From an uncultured Lachnospiraceae bacterium (GTDB taxonomy: Bacteria; Bacillota; Clostridia; Lachnospirales; Lachnospiraceae), in NCBI GenBank assembly GCA_902777355.1, contig CACYTU010000014.1:1-64000 (forward strand): a stretch of 64,000 nucleotides of DNA, written 5' to 3'. Below are positions 29,101 through 38,780 of the stretch, in pieces. The position numbers and the translations under genes were made by a program. Positions within the stretch are counted from its first letter, which is position 1; every line of letters starts with the position of its first letter. The notes beneath the pieces are model-generated. The model was not told the origin of the DNA. It saw only the letters and a list, made by a program, of their open reading frames with translations, and did no database searches.

Positions 29101-29900
29101 CGGTTGCCAAGGGAGCCCAGAGCATTACCACGAAGGCGAAAGCTTCTTCTGTGGCAGTGGGCAAAACAGTGGCAGTGACCACTACCGGTGCTAAGGGAAC
29201 AGTGACCTACAAGACATCCGACACAGGCATAGCCACAGTGAACGCCTCCACCGGCGTAGTAACCGCGAAGAAGGTCGGCACAGTCAAGATCACTGCGACG
29301 GCAGCGGCGACAGCCAACTACAATGCGGCATCCAAGACAGTTACCATCAAGGTCGTTCCCGCGGCAACTACATCGCTGAAGGCCGAGAATATGGCCAAGG
29401 GCATCAAGGTGACCTGGGCTAAGGTGACAGGCGCGAACGGCTATGATATTTACCGCAACAACAGTAAAGTCAAGACCATCACCAGCGGTACAACAGTGAC
29501 ATGGACAGATACGGCAGCCAATACCAATAACACGAAATATGTGTATAAAGTGGTCGCAAAAGCTTCCACCGGCGCCAGCACGCTCTCCAAATCCCTGACG
29601 ACCTACAAGGTGACGGCTCCTACGAACAAGTCCGCAGTGAATGTTGCGACGAGAAAGGCAGTGCTGACCTGGACCAGGAACGCAAGTGCAAACGGCTACC
29701 AGGTTCAGTACAGTCTGGCAAGCAACTTCAGCAGTGCCAAGGCAGTTACGATCACTAATAACTCCACTCTGACGACCACAGTGTCATCCCTTACAAATGG
29801 AAAGACATACTATACCCGGATCCGGGCATACAAGACAGTCGGAAGTACTAAGTACTATTCGAACTGGAGCGCGGCGAGGACTGTGAAGATCAGCAAATGA
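23121..29900 (+). CDS. Giant secreted multidomain protein with L-type lectin domain
   Basis: 2259 residues with a signal peptide (about 1-31) and an AAGGAGG site. Next come acidic 18-residue repeats (EEGAAEEETISEDAA, about 75-145), then two blocks of three related modules starting with AW.VGHE (near residues 152, 262, 367 and 587, 698, 805). Each block ends in a PPC-like beta domain (FSDEARWVAFSFTP; FSEEARWVPFTFTP). Residues about 1013-1207 are a legume/L-type lectin fold (DGMTMMF, TGVEFDG). Then follow InlB-type B repeats (about 1225-1670), an MBG-like domain, three to four BIG2-like Ig repeats with KANQTITASNLSLTFPN, and two Fn3-like domains. There is no LPXTG, S-layer or choline-binding motif, so anchoring is unexplained. 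Probably adhesive; the ligand is unknown. Confidence 0.85.
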   Translation: MKRQQLTAILLSAVLSVSICLPPAGITAWAAEGMTEEQTTEQVQENADNVLPGEKDSGEEADSVEEVTAGEEGNGGEEIISEDAAATEEGAAEEETISEDAAAAEEGAAEEETISEDPVFAEEGVAEEETISEDAVSSDEGDEGEDTHNDNLTAWAVGHENEKGNTWQNLSDWEGSENLEIGDSYRIQIEAETVDGTEPTFQWYQNHKLIEGATSPTFDAVIYQSSWNYFTCKVHDDYGNMVEIFCQIYGNGSEDQNYDDNLKAWIVGHEDMKDEGQQAIYEWGEETPYIGDTFTLQAEIEMKDGSTPFVQWYKDSLEAENIIEGANSLTYEAVLSSDSNAYVCCIQDDYGNQVTIECYISAQIMEGNLKAWVVGHEDERDNTWQNLSDWEGADGLRIGDSFTIQVETETQDGSQPSFQWYRNDELIEGAVSSSFEAVMYQQEWNQFLCKIWDTRGNVVEILCQIHVAEGTQLTATPIGIDNPGTATFSDEARWVAFSFTPETDGHYTFYTESDYNTHAYLKTVDGEELGYYDDGGDGENFKFSNYLYAGTEYVLEVAEMNSEDCSCTVYVEEGEFTGGGGDPQIGGNLAAWPVGHEDQKGNSYQNLCDWEGSEGLEIGDSYRIQIMAETLDGTEPTFQWYQNRKLIQGATSATFDAVIYQSSWNYFTCKVRDDYGNMVEIFCQIYGNGSEDQNHDDNLKAWIVGHEEMKDESQQTIDNWGWEETPYVGDTVTLQAQAETKDGSTPLVQWYKGYESEENLIEGANSLTYEAFLDKDWNVYTCCIQDDYGNQVTLECCISAQVLEGNLKAWAAGHEGEKDYPWQDIYDWEDADALHVGSTYNIQILTETQDGSEPTFQWYQEEELIEGATSSDFEAVMYQEGQNWFRCIVTDKYTNQVEINCYFNASVDYRQLAVPITVGTPGTAEFSEEARWVPFTFTPENNGKYVFYTESDYNTQAYLYDGNDQEIGWYYEGGEGNNFRFTARLNAGEEYLLNVAEMNSEDCSCTVHVEEYVPNIVGGMELYGDASVMEDGSVQLTPAEDGKTGSAWLADSYDTENGLKVDFSWYTEGDYFGDGMTMMFSEDTGIGSGGDNLGFVSGATGVEFDGRQDGDLEDGYFFRHIAILQGDAYNHTSRRRFDQVGDSQWHETSVLYKPGYMVVYVDGEEIVHAVDINLPDKVYIGASAANSFWNNRQMIKNLSVSAGSSDFPDTDGWENVVPPSYNITFNAEGGYFEEWDDEQGDNVQLASKTITVDEGRHYYMGSYKPSVAPEGKVFSTWTTEGDEFVDPDGMYVAEGDIEYFAVWEDGVTITYNAGEDGYYPVNPHWDDDGNEIYDHVQTRTETVQKNSNSYFSEYIEVPSTDTDKVFMGWSLTEGGNLIYDEYPEGYTLTEDLTVYAVWAEPCRITFDAGQYGFFEEWVWNEETEVEETQPVATRTLTVGKGTRYCMAEATSPNPNDDSKKFIGWSLTSDGEPLFDDYYTITEDTSFFAVWADPCTITFDAGQYGHFELFEFNEETGEEDIFTSATQTLTFGKGGRFSWNDAPAPVQVDDSKMLIGWSLTSDGEPLSDDYYTITEDTTFYVVWADPCVITWDANGGYFTDWIEEEGNYTETQIPSRTDRIGKGVKVVFENVGTPYPPDEESEFLGWALSPKGKPLSDQSNKITEDITFYAIWSNGTSPAVIEITDENVTVASDALVYNGEEQKPAVTVTVDGSTLTEGTDYRVEYSNNINPGNDTAAVKIIGEGDYTGEVTKTFSIGKANQTITASNLSLTFPNGGKITASGNKGALSYTSSNTSIAAVDASGNVTAKGAGKATITIKAAETDYYKEGTKQITVTIAKANQTITASNLSLTFPNKGKITASGNKGTLSYTSSNTAIAVVDASGNVTAKGAGSAKITIKAAATSNYNEASKQITVTVAKANQTITASNLSLTFPNKGKITVSGSKGTLSYTSSKTSVATVDASGNVTSKGAGSATITIKAAATSNYNAASKQITVTVAKGAQSITTKAKASSVAVGKTVAVTTTGAKGTVTYKTSDTGIATVNASTGVVTAKKVGTVKITATAAATANYNAASKTVTIKVVPAATTSLKAENMAKGIKVTWAKVTGANGYDIYRNNSKVKTITSGTTVTWTDTAANTNNTKYVYKVVAKASTGASTLSKSLTTYKVTAPTNKSAVNVATRKAVLTWTRNASANGYQVQYSLASNFSSAKAVTITNNSTLTTTVSSLTNGKTYYTRIRAYKTVGSTKYYSNWSAARTVKISK

Positions 29901-29985
29901 TGTGGTCAGTTAACTGCATGCGGACATAGTCAGCACTACATGCAGACATATAGTCAGCACTTCATGTAAACATAGTCAGCAAATA
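29885..29985. repeat. ~23 bp array starting at the stop of the giant gene
   Basis: GATCAGCAAATGATG (gene end, stop included) is followed by degenerate units ACATAGTCAGCACTACATG, ACATATAGTCAGCACTTCATG and ACATAGTCAGCAAATACGC. No reading frame is evident. Confidence 0.7.
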
Positions 29986-30043
29986 CGCTGAAACGGGTCA
30001 GGCGAAGTACAATTTCACCACTCGTTAACGGCGGACAGACAGT

Positions 30044-30100
30044 GCCCGCGCAGGAACTGCCCCATGTATAACGGAGCAGCCTGCGCGGGCTTTGCTGTTT
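30044..30100 (+). terminator. Terminator after the giant gene, with duplicated half-arm
   Basis: GCCCGCGCAGG pairs with CCTGCGCGGGC at 30080-30090, then TTTGCTGTTT. The second arm plus tail is repeated (GAGCAGCCTGCGTGGGCTTT) at 30102-30130, just before the hrcA promoter. Confidence 0.7.
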
Positions 30101-30129
30101 AGAGCAGCCTGCGTGGGCTTTGCTGTTTA

Positions 30130-30158
30130 TTGACATTCACCGGGCAGAGTGTTATTCT
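30130..30158 (+). promoter_or_regulatory. Sigma-A promoter of hrcA
   Basis: TTGACA at 30130-30135 and TATTCT at 30153-30158 with a 17-bp spacer, directly upstream of a CIRCE operator. Confidence 0.85.
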
Positions 30159-30172
30159 CTCAATAGTATTTA

Positions 30173-30199
30173 TTAGCACTTGACGTGGTAGAGTGCTAA
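30173..30199 (+). promoter_or_regulatory. CIRCE operator upstream of hrcA
   Basis: TTAGCACTT, nine bases, GAGTGCTAA: one mismatch from the consensus TTAGCACTC-N9-GAGTGCTAA. HrcA binds it and represses; this gives autoregulation. Confidence 0.95.
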
Positions 30200-30245
30200 T
30201 GGAATAACCCTGTTGGCTGAAGGAGAGCTTTTCGGGAGGCGTGAT

Positions 30246-31427
30246 ATGGAATTACCGGATCGGAAAATGAGAATATTGAAGGCTATCGTCCGGAATTATC
30301 TGGAGACGGGCGAGCCGGTCGGAAGCAGGACTATCTCCAAGCTCACGGACCTCAAACTCTCCAGCGCCACCATCCGCAACGAGATGGCAGATCTGGAGGA
30401 AATGGGCCTGATCACACAGCCGCACACATCCGCGGGACGCATTCCGACAGATGCCGGCTACCGTCTCTATGTCGATGACATGCTCAGCAGTGAGCGCAGG
30501 GAACTGCAGGATGAGCGCAAAGAGCTTCTGGATATGAGGGAGCTTCTGGTCCAAAGACAGGACAGGCTGGAGATCATGCTGCAGAAGGTGGCCAAGACTC
30601 TGGCGGTCAGCACTAATTACGCTTCCATGATTTCCTCCCCGACGACGCGCAGCAGCAAGATCAAGTTCATCCAGCTCTCCCAGGTGGATCCCCATAACGT
30701 GCTCGCAGTCATAGTTATAGAAGGAAATCTGATCCGCAACAAGGTCATCCCTGTGGACGAGGAGCTCTCCGCCGAAAACATGCTCAAGCTCAACATGCTC
30801 CTGAACACCAATCTCTGCGGGCTGGCTGTGGAGGAGATCACTCTGGGACTGATCGAGGGCATCAAACGCAATGCCGGCATCCACACAGCTATCATCAATG
30901 ATGTCATAGACGCGGCTGCGGAAATCGTCCGCAGTGAAGAGGAACTCAAGATCTATACCAGCGGCGCCAATAATATCTTCAAGTATCCCGAACTTGCCGA
31001 TCATCAGCGGGCCAGCGAGATCATCAGCGATTTCGAGGAAAAACAGGCCCTGGGAAGTATCGTACAGGAGACCCTGGCTGCAGATGGACAAAAAGGAATA
31101 CAGGTCTACATCGGCGACGAGATGCCAGTGGCCCGCATGCGGGACTGCAGCGTGGTCACCGCCACCTACGAACTGGGCGAAGGCATGAAGGGCACGATCG
31201 GCATCATCGGTCCCAAGCGCATGGACTACGACAAGGTCGTCAGTGTCCTGCAGACCATCATGAACCAGCTGGATGCCCTCTATAAACCGGGCAGCGGACT
31301 GCCTGACAAAAGCGGTTCCCCTGGAGATGGGCAGGAACCGGCGGCTGCTGCGAAACCCGACCAGCCCTTTACGATACCGGAGATCCGCATCCCGCAGATC
31401 AAGCGCATTGAGATCAAGGAAATGTAA
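30246..31427 (+). CDS. hrcA: Heat-inducible transcription repressor HrcA
   Basis: 393 residues from the ATG at 30246 (GGGAGG six bases upstream); a TTG at 30213 in the same frame is not needed. The N-terminal winged helix contains SSATIRNEMADLEEMGLI and PHTSAGRIPTDAGYR, the family hallmarks; a dimerisation and GroE-responsive domain follows. The repressor binds CIRCE, and two CIRCE sites are present nearby. The C-terminal 55 residues are a Pro/Gly/Ala linker. The gene is followed by its own terminator, so grpE has a separate promoter. Confidence 0.97.
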   Translation: MELPDRKMRILKAIVRNYLETGEPVGSRTISKLTDLKLSSATIRNEMADLEEMGLITQPHTSAGRIPTDAGYRLYVDDMLSSERRELQDERKELLDMRELLVQRQDRLEIMLQKVAKTLAVSTNYASMISSPTTRSSKIKFIQLSQVDPHNVLAVIVIEGNLIRNKVIPVDEELSAENMLKLNMLLNTNLCGLAVEEITLGLIEGIKRNAGIHTAIINDVIDAAAEIVRSEEELKIYTSGANNIFKYPELADHQRASEIISDFEEKQALGSIVQETLAADGQKGIQVYIGDEMPVARMRDCSVVTATYELGEGMKGTIGIIGPKRMDYDKVVSVLQTIMNQLDALYKPGSGLPDKSGSPGDGQEPAAAAKPDQPFTIPEIRIPQIKRIEIKEM

Positions 31428-31515
31428 GGGAACAGTGAAAAAGAAACAGTAAAGAATAAGGAAAAGTAAAAATAAAGAACAGTAAAAATAAGGAAACGGG
31501 AAACGGGGAAACAGG

Positions 31516-31560
31516 AAAAGCACAGAGGAAGGCGGGATACTCCTCTGTGCTTTTCTTTTT
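31516..31560 (+). terminator. Terminator of hrcA
   Basis: AAAGCACAGAGGA / TCCTCTGTGCTTTT stem with a GC-rich loop, then TTTTCTTTTT. Confidence 0.9.
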
Positions 31561-31562
31561 TA

Positions 31563-31731
31563 TGACACGGCCCGTGTAATGTATTTTCCGCCTTGCTGTG
31601 GACACGGGGCTTTCGGGATATTGACATGCCTGTGCACAATGTATTTTCCGCCTTGGGCGGACGCGGGCCGGTCGGGAGGGTAGAGGGCAGCATATGAACT
31701 GCATAGCAGTTCATATTGACGCCTCTACCCT
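31563..31731. repeat. Element C twice, followed by element B
   Basis: Two direct copies of a roughly 50-bp unit (AATGTATTTTCCGCCTTG, then GGACRCGGG and TCGGGA) at 31563-31617 and 31625-31677, followed at 31676-31731 by the element B hairpin around ATGAACTGCATAGCAGTTCAT. An inverted C+B composite is at 44476-44575. These fill most of the 457-bp gap between hrcA and grpE. Confidence 0.8.
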
Positions 31732-31782
31732 GTTTTCACAGATTCTTTATAAATCATTTCACGAATTCTTTATAAATCCTTG

Positions 31783-31811
31783 TTGACATCCGTCCTTTAG
31801 GGTGCTATTCT
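31783..31811 (+). promoter_or_regulatory. Sigma-A promoter of grpE
   Basis: TTGACA at 31783-31788 and TATTCT at 31806-31811 with a 17-bp spacer, the same -35/-10 pair as at hrcA, followed by CIRCE. Confidence 0.88.
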
Positions 31812-31826
31812 CTCAAATGAAAGGTG

Positions 31827-31853
31827 TTAGCACTCGAAACGAGTGAGTGCTAA
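31827..31853 (+). promoter_or_regulatory. Perfect CIRCE operator upstream of grpE
   Basis: TTAGCACTC, nine bases, GAGTGCTAA: exact consensus match. It should be bound more tightly than the hrcA copy, which has one mismatch. Confidence 0.97.
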
Positions 31854-31884
31854 CAAAGAATAAACGGAAAGGAAGCCGTATATC

Positions 31885-32604
31885 ATGGAAGAAAAGACAT
31901 TGGAAGAAATGCTGCAGGAGGAGACCCCTGTGACGGAAGAGGCTTCCGGAGAAAAGGATGCCGGTCAGGCACCGGATCCGGAGACAGCCAAAGAAACCGC
32001 TGCAGAGGCAGGTCAGCCCCAGGCAGATCAGGAAAATACAGATGACACGCAGGATCAGCCTGCTGACGAATCCGATGAGGAGGAGACGGGAGACGAGGCC
32101 GGCGATGAAGGAAACGACGAGAAGAAAGGCTTTTTCAGCAGACGGAAAAAAGGCGATAAAGAGAAGGCAGCTCTGAAGGAAAAAATCGAAGGTCTTGAGG
32201 ACCGGGTGAAGCGCCAGATGGCTGAGTTCGACAATTTCCGCAAGCGCACCGAAAAAGAAAAGCAGCAGATGTTTTCAATGGGTGAGCGCAGCGTCATCGA
32301 GAAGATGCTTCCCATCGTCGACAACTTCGAGCGCGGGCTGGCTGCAATCCCGGCAGAAGAGAAGGAAGGCCCGGTGGCCAGCGGCATGGAGATGGTTTAC
32401 CGCCAGCTGCTGAAGCAGCTCGAGGACCTTGGAGTCACACCGATCGAGGCGGTCGGCAAGGAATTTGACCCGGCTTTCCACAACGCGGTCATGCAGGTGG
32501 AGAGCGACGAGTACGAATCCGGAACAGTGGCCCAGGAATTCCAGAAGGGTTATAAGTACCACGACACAGTCATCCGCTACAGTATGGTGGGCGTCGTGCA
32601 GTAG
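31885..32604 (+). CDS. grpE: GrpE nucleotide exchange factor
   Basis: 239 residues. Acidic, disordered N-terminus (about 1-85), then the coiled coil and beta domain: EFDNFRKRTEKEKQ, PIVDNFERGL and the closing HNAVMQVESDE. It releases ADP from DnaK. It is transcribed from the CIRCE-controlled promoter upstream, with dnaK 310 bp downstream. Confidence 0.96.
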   Translation: MEEKTLEEMLQEETPVTEEASGEKDAGQAPDPETAKETAAEAGQPQADQENTDDTQDQPADESDEEETGDEAGDEGNDEKKGFFSRRKKGDKEKAALKEKIEGLEDRVKRQMAEFDNFRKRTEKEKQQMFSMGERSVIEKMLPIVDNFERGLAAIPAEEKEGPVASGMEMVYRQLLKQLEDLGVTPIEAVGKEFDPAFHNAVMQVESDEYESGTVAQEFQKGYKYHDTVIRYSMVGVVQ

Positions 32605-34830
<2,226 letters not shown>

Positions 34831-34892
34831 ATATAGAGATTTAGAATCCTCAACAGGCTGTAAAGAACTATCTGAAACATGGTTTTCATACG

Positions 34893-35089
34893 TTACTGTC
34901 CACATCCCGACAGGGGTTACAGTTCAGGCCCACCTGATTCTTGGAGCGCCTTTTGTGCATTGCTGTAGAGGCGGGCCTTGAAAAACGCCGGTACTTGCTT
35001 TTTGCAAGCCCTCGCCGAAACTGTGATGCACAAAAGGCGTATTGTTTTCAGCATGGCCTGAACTGTAACCGACAGGGAGTGGACAGTAA
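34893..35089. repeat. ~197 bp inverted-repeat element between dnaK and dnaJ
   Basis: The outer arms pair almost completely: TTACTGTCCAC ... GGTTACAGTTCAGGCC (34893-34930) with GGCCTGAACTGTAACC ... GTGGACAGTAA (35055-35089). A second pair, GCGCCTTTTGTGCAT (34946-34960) and ATGCACAAAAGGCGT (35026-35040), lies inside. The centre has a TTGCTTTTTGCAA hairpin. No coding capacity. It looks like a MITE or other palindromic mobile repeat. Confidence 0.85.
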
Positions 35090-35310
35090 TGTTTGATTCC
35101 GATTCGCTTTACATTTTCGAAACAGTGTGGTATAAAAGCAGATACTGTGCTTGAAGCATGGAAACATGGCGGCAGCACATCAGATTCATAAAAAATGAAA
35201 CAGCTGTCCGGGGCAGTGCTCACAGACCGGCCGGGATAGCTGCCGGAAAAGGCGTTTTGCCCAGGCCGCCTCTGCGGTCTGGGCTAAATGCGTGAATGAG
35301 CCGCAGCCGT

Positions 35311-35380
35311 ACGGGTGTCCGCTTGAGCGGTGCGGGTGTCCGTTTGAGCGGTGCGGGTGTCCGTTTGAGCGGTGCGGAAA
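35311..35380. repeat. 21 bp tandem repeat, three copies, before dnaJ
   Basis: CGGGTGTCCGCTTGAGCGGTG, then twice with T for C at one site. A frame through it joins dnaJ, but the dnaJ domain starts downstream at 35437. The rest of this 5' region shows no gene. Confidence 0.85.
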
Positions 35381-35436
35381 AAGACGGAATTAATGTGCGT
35401 CGGACGCATTGTTTCAAAATAAGATTGGATGTTTTT

Positions 35437-36618
35437 ATGGCAGAGCAGAAGAGAGACTATTACGAAGTGCTGGGCGTCAGCAAGACGGCGACAGACGAAG
35501 AAATCAAAAAAGCATATCGCAAACTGGCGAAAAAATATCATCCGGATATGAACCCGGGCGACAAGGAAGCCGAGAAGAAATTCAAGGAGGCATCGGAGGC
35601 CTACGCGGTTCTCAGCGATAAAGAAAAGCGCTCCCAGTATGATCAGTTCGGCCACGCGGCGTTTGACGGCACCGGCGGATTCGGGGCAGGCGGCTTTGAC
35701 TTTACAGGTGCTGATTTCTCGGATATTTTCGGAGATCTGTTCGGCGGTATGTTCGGCGGTTCACGCTCAAGAGGGCCTTCCAACGGTCCCATGAAGGGCT
35801 CCAATATCCGCACCAGCGTGAGGATCTCCTTCCTGGAGGCTGTTTTCGGCACTGAGAAAGAGCTGACCCTGAATCTCAAGGATCCCTGCCCCACCTGTAA
35901 CGGGACCGGCGCCAAGCCGGGAACATCTCCCCAGATGTGTCCCAAGTGCGGAGGAAAAGGCCAGGTCGTCTTTACCCAGCAGTCCTTCTTCGGGACGGTC
36001 CGCAATGTCCAGACCTGTCCGGACTGCGGCGGAACCGGCAAGATCATCAAAGACAAGTGCGCCGACTGCGGCGGAACCGGCTATATCACCAACCGCAAGA
36101 CCATTAATGTCACCATTCCTGCGGGCATTGACAATGGCCAGAGCGTCAGGATCCGTGAGAAGGGCGAGCCCGGTATTAACGGCGGCCCCCGCGGAGACCT
36201 TCTGGTGGAAGTCATTGTCTCTCCCCATGAGATTTTCGAGAGAGACGGCTTCGATATCTTTTCAATCGTCAAAATTTCCTATCCCATCGCGGTACTCGGC
36301 GGCAGTGTCATGATCGACACCGTGGATGGAAGGATCGTTTACGATATCAAGGCCGGAACCCAGACCGGCACACAGGTCCGCTTCAGGAACAAGGGCGTAC
36401 CTACACTGCGCAACAAGGAGATCCGCGGCAATCACTATGTCACATTTGTGGTGGATATTCCCACCAGGATCAGCAAGGAAGCCAAAGAACTCCTGCGCCA
36501 GTATGACCAGCTCACGGGAGATTCCCTCACAGCGGTGGAGCGCGCGGGAAACAATAAGCCCCAGCCTGAACAGGAAGAACATAAGGAAAAGAAAAAGAAG
36601 CGTTTCTGGGAGAAATAA
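35437..36618 (+). CDS. dnaJ: Chaperone DnaJ (Hsp40)
   Basis: 393 residues from the ATG at 35437, where the J domain ([10 protein letters not shown]) begins; the frame stays open upstream through repeats, but that is not typical of the family and the ribosome site here is weak. J domain with HPD (YHPDMNPGD), Gly/Phe region, four zinc-binding CxxCxGxG units ([32 protein letters not shown]), then the C-terminal beta domain. It delivers substrates to DnaK. Unlike grpE it has no CIRCE directly upstream, and 640 bp with an inverted repeat separate it from dnaK. Confidence 0.96.
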   Translation: MAEQKRDYYEVLGVSKTATDEEIKKAYRKLAKKYHPDMNPGDKEAEKKFKEASEAYAVLSDKEKRSQYDQFGHAAFDGTGGFGAGGFDFTGADFSDIFGDLFGGMFGGSRSRGPSNGPMKGSNIRTSVRISFLEAVFGTEKELTLNLKDPCPTCNGTGAKPGTSPQMCPKCGGKGQVVFTQQSFFGTVRNVQTCPDCGGTGKIIKDKCADCGGTGYITNRKTINVTIPAGIDNGQSVRIREKGEPGINGGPRGDLLVEVIVSPHEIFERDGFDIFSIVKISYPIAVLGGSVMIDTVDGRIVYDIKAGTQTGTQVRFRNKGVPTLRNKEIRGNHYVTFVVDIPTRISKEAKELLRQYDQLTGDSLTAVERAGNNKPQPEQEEHKEKKKKRFWEK

Positions 36619-36628
36619 GGAATCTGCG

Positions 36629-36665
36629 TTTGTCAGGGGCAGAAAATGCTCCTGACAAATTTTTG
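36629..36665 (+). terminator. Terminator of dnaJ
   Basis: TTTGTCAGGGGCA / TGCTCCTGACAAA stem and five T. Confidence 0.85.
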
Positions 36666-36739
36666 CGTCATAAGGCTGAACGCGCATGCCGGGCAAGCCT
36701 GGAAAACTGTTCAAATAAAGAAGGGATAAATTATATCTG

Positions 36740-37744
36740 ATGAAATGGATGAGATTCAGGGTCCGGACCAGGACCGACGCGGAAGATATACTGATCAGCT
36801 TTATGGAGGACATCGGCCTGTACGGTGCCCAGATCGAGGACAATGTTCCTCTGACGACAGCGGAAAAAGAGCAGATGTTCGTCGACATTCTTCCGGAGGG
36901 ACCGGCGGATGACGGGACTGCCGTGCTCAGCTTTTTTCTGGAGGAGAATGAGGAAGGGAAGCTTGTGGTGGATGACTGCCTGCTCACACCGGAGCAAGTC
37001 CGCTCACAGATGCTGGCAAAGATTGAAGAAATCCGGGCCTTTTCCGACGTGGGAGAGGGTACCGTCACTATAGATGAGACCGAGGATATCGACTGGATCA
37101 ACAACTGGAAACAGTATTTCCACCAGTTCTGGATCGATGACGTCCTGGTGATCCCCTCATGGGAGAAGCCGGAGCCGGTCATGGAAAACGGGAGGGAAAA
37201 GGTTCCTGCACTGATCTTCCACATTGATCCGGGCACGGCCTTTGGCACGGGAATGCATGAGACGACACAGCTCTGCATCCGTGAACTTCGCAAATATATC
37301 ACGCCGGATACTGTCCTGCTCGACGTGGGCACAGGCAGCGGTATTCTGGCCCTTCTGGCCCTGAAGCTGGGAATCAAAAGGGCAGTGGGAACAGACCTTG
37401 ATCCCTGCGCCATTCCGGCGATCGAAGACAACATCCAGGCTAATGACGTGGATCCGGCCCTCTTCCAAGTGATTCTGGGCAACCTGATCGACGATCCCGG
37501 AGTGCAGGAACAGGTCGGAGAGGAATGCTATGATGTGGTTCTGGCCAACATCCTGCCGGATGTCCTGATTCCTCTGACACCTCAGGCTGTGCGCTGTATG
37601 AAACCCGGCGCGGTCTACATCACATCCGGAATCCTTCTCGAGCGCGCCGAAAGCGTAAAAGAAGCCATGCGCGCCGCCGGCCTCCAGGTCACAGGCATGA
37701 CTGAACAGGGTGAGTGGTGCTGTGTGGTCGGCAGGAAAAACTGA
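36740..37744 (+). CDS. prmA: Ribosomal protein L11 methyltransferase PrmA
   Basis: 334 residues. The SAM-binding motif I is LLDVGTGSGILALLALKLG; motif VVLANILPDVLIPL is the NxxxxxxL substrate loop typical of PrmA; FHIDPGTAFGTGMHETT is also diagnostic. It trimethylates L11. It follows dnaJ, a common neighbour in Bacillota. The last codons resemble the first unit of the 31-bp array downstream. Confidence 0.95.
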   Translation: MKWMRFRVRTRTDAEDILISFMEDIGLYGAQIEDNVPLTTAEKEQMFVDILPEGPADDGTAVLSFFLEENEEGKLVVDDCLLTPEQVRSQMLAKIEEIRAFSDVGEGTVTIDETEDIDWINNWKQYFHQFWIDDVLVIPSWEKPEPVMENGREKVPALIFHIDPGTAFGTGMHETTQLCIRELRKYITPDTVLLDVGTGSGILALLALKLGIKRAVGTDLDPCAIPAIEDNIQANDVDPALFQVILGNLIDDPGVQEQVGEECYDVVLANILPDVLIPLTPQAVRCMKPGAVYITSGILLERAESVKEAMRAAGLQVTGMTEQGEWCCVVGRKN

Positions 37745-37890
37745 CCTGACCGGCTGAAGAAAGCAGGCAAATATGTCCTGCCGTCCGGAGAAAGCAGGTA
37801 AATATATCCTGCCGTCCGGAGAAAGCAGGAAAATATGTCCTGCCGTCCGGAGAAAGCAGGTAAATATATCCTGCCGGCTGGAAAAGCAGG
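37731..37890. repeat. 31 bp tandem array after prmA, four full copies
   Basis: Units of the form AGAAAGCAGGTAAATAT, then (G/A)TCCTGCCGTCCGG. A divergent copy zero (GCAGGAAAAACTGACCTGACCGG) contains the prmA stop. The array runs to within about 40 bp of rsmE. Each unit has a GCAGG/CCTGC stem. Confidence 0.88.
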
Positions 37891-37929
37891 CAGAAGGCGG
37901 AAGATTGCTGAAGATTGCGGGAGAATGCT

Positions 37930-38682
37930 ATGGTACAGATTTTTGCGGATGTTTCCTCCATGCAGGACGGCCTGCTCGCGATCGGAGGAAGTGACTACAA
38001 CCATATAAAAAACGTCCTCCGCATGCACCCCGGCGAAAAGCTTAGTGTGAGAGGCGGCGACAGCAGCGGGGAGGAATACCTTTTTGAGATCGTTTCATTC
38101 ACGGACGCGCAGGTAAACTGCCGTCTTTTGTCAGTGAAACAGGCGGAATCGGAGCTCCCGGTCAATGTCCTTCTCTTTCAGGGACTTCCCAAATCCGACA
38201 AAATGGACTTCATCATCCAAAAGACAGTGGAAATGGGCGTCTCGGAGATCATACCCGTGGAAATGCACCGCAGCATCGTGAAGCTGACCGGCGACAAGCG
38301 CCGCAAGCGGGTGGCCCGCTGGCAGGCGATCGCGGAAGCGGCGGCCAAACAGAGCAAAAGAGCAGTGATCCCCCGGGTACAGGAGATCCTTTCCATGAAG
38401 GAGGCGCTGGCCTATGCGGCAGAGCATTCGGACCTGATCCTGGTCCCCTATGAGCGCATGTCGGATGAGCCTGAAAGCGGTACCAGGGCCCTGATCGACG
38501 CATTGCAGCCCGGGCAGACGGCTGCTGTCTTCGTGGGACCGGAAGGAGGATTTGAGGAAACCGAGGTTGAGGCGGCAGTGCGCGAAGGCGCGAAGACCAT
38601 CTCCCTGGGAAAAAGAATCCTGCGCACCGAGACTGCCGCGCTGGCCTTCCTGGCTTTTTTGACCTACCGCTTTGAGCTGTAA
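37930..38682 (+). CDS. rsmE: 16S rRNA m3U1498 methyltransferase RsmE
   Basis: 250 residues from the ATG at 37930 (GGGAG six bases upstream); a TTG at 37915 is possible. N-terminal PUA-like part, then the SPOUT fold with the deep-knot signature VGPEGGFEETEVEAA and SLGKRILRTETAALAFL. It methylates U1498 of 16S rRNA. The prmA-rsmE order is common in Bacillota. Confidence 0.95.
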   Translation: MVQIFADVSSMQDGLLAIGGSDYNHIKNVLRMHPGEKLSVRGGDSSGEEYLFEIVSFTDAQVNCRLLSVKQAESELPVNVLLFQGLPKSDKMDFIIQKTVEMGVSEIIPVEMHRSIVKLTGDKRRKRVARWQAIAEAAAKQSKRAVIPRVQEILSMKEALAYAAEHSDLILVPYERMSDEPESGTRALIDALQPGQTAAVFVGPEGGFEETEVEAAVREGAKTISLGKRILRTETAALAFLAFLTYRFEL

Positions 38683-38780
38683 AAACAGCAGGAACAGTCA
38701 GGATTTGAAATCCCCAAAGACAGTCAAGGCTGACAAAATAAATACTGAGAACTGCCACAAGTGAAATAACAGAGATTTAT

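Noticed and set aside
35296-35436. A 47-residue N-terminal extension of DnaJ
   Set aside because: It would be coded by the 21-bp repeat and contains nothing like the family; the J domain starts at 35437.
37915-37929. TTG start for rsmE
   Set aside because: The ATG at 37930 has GGGAG at good spacing.
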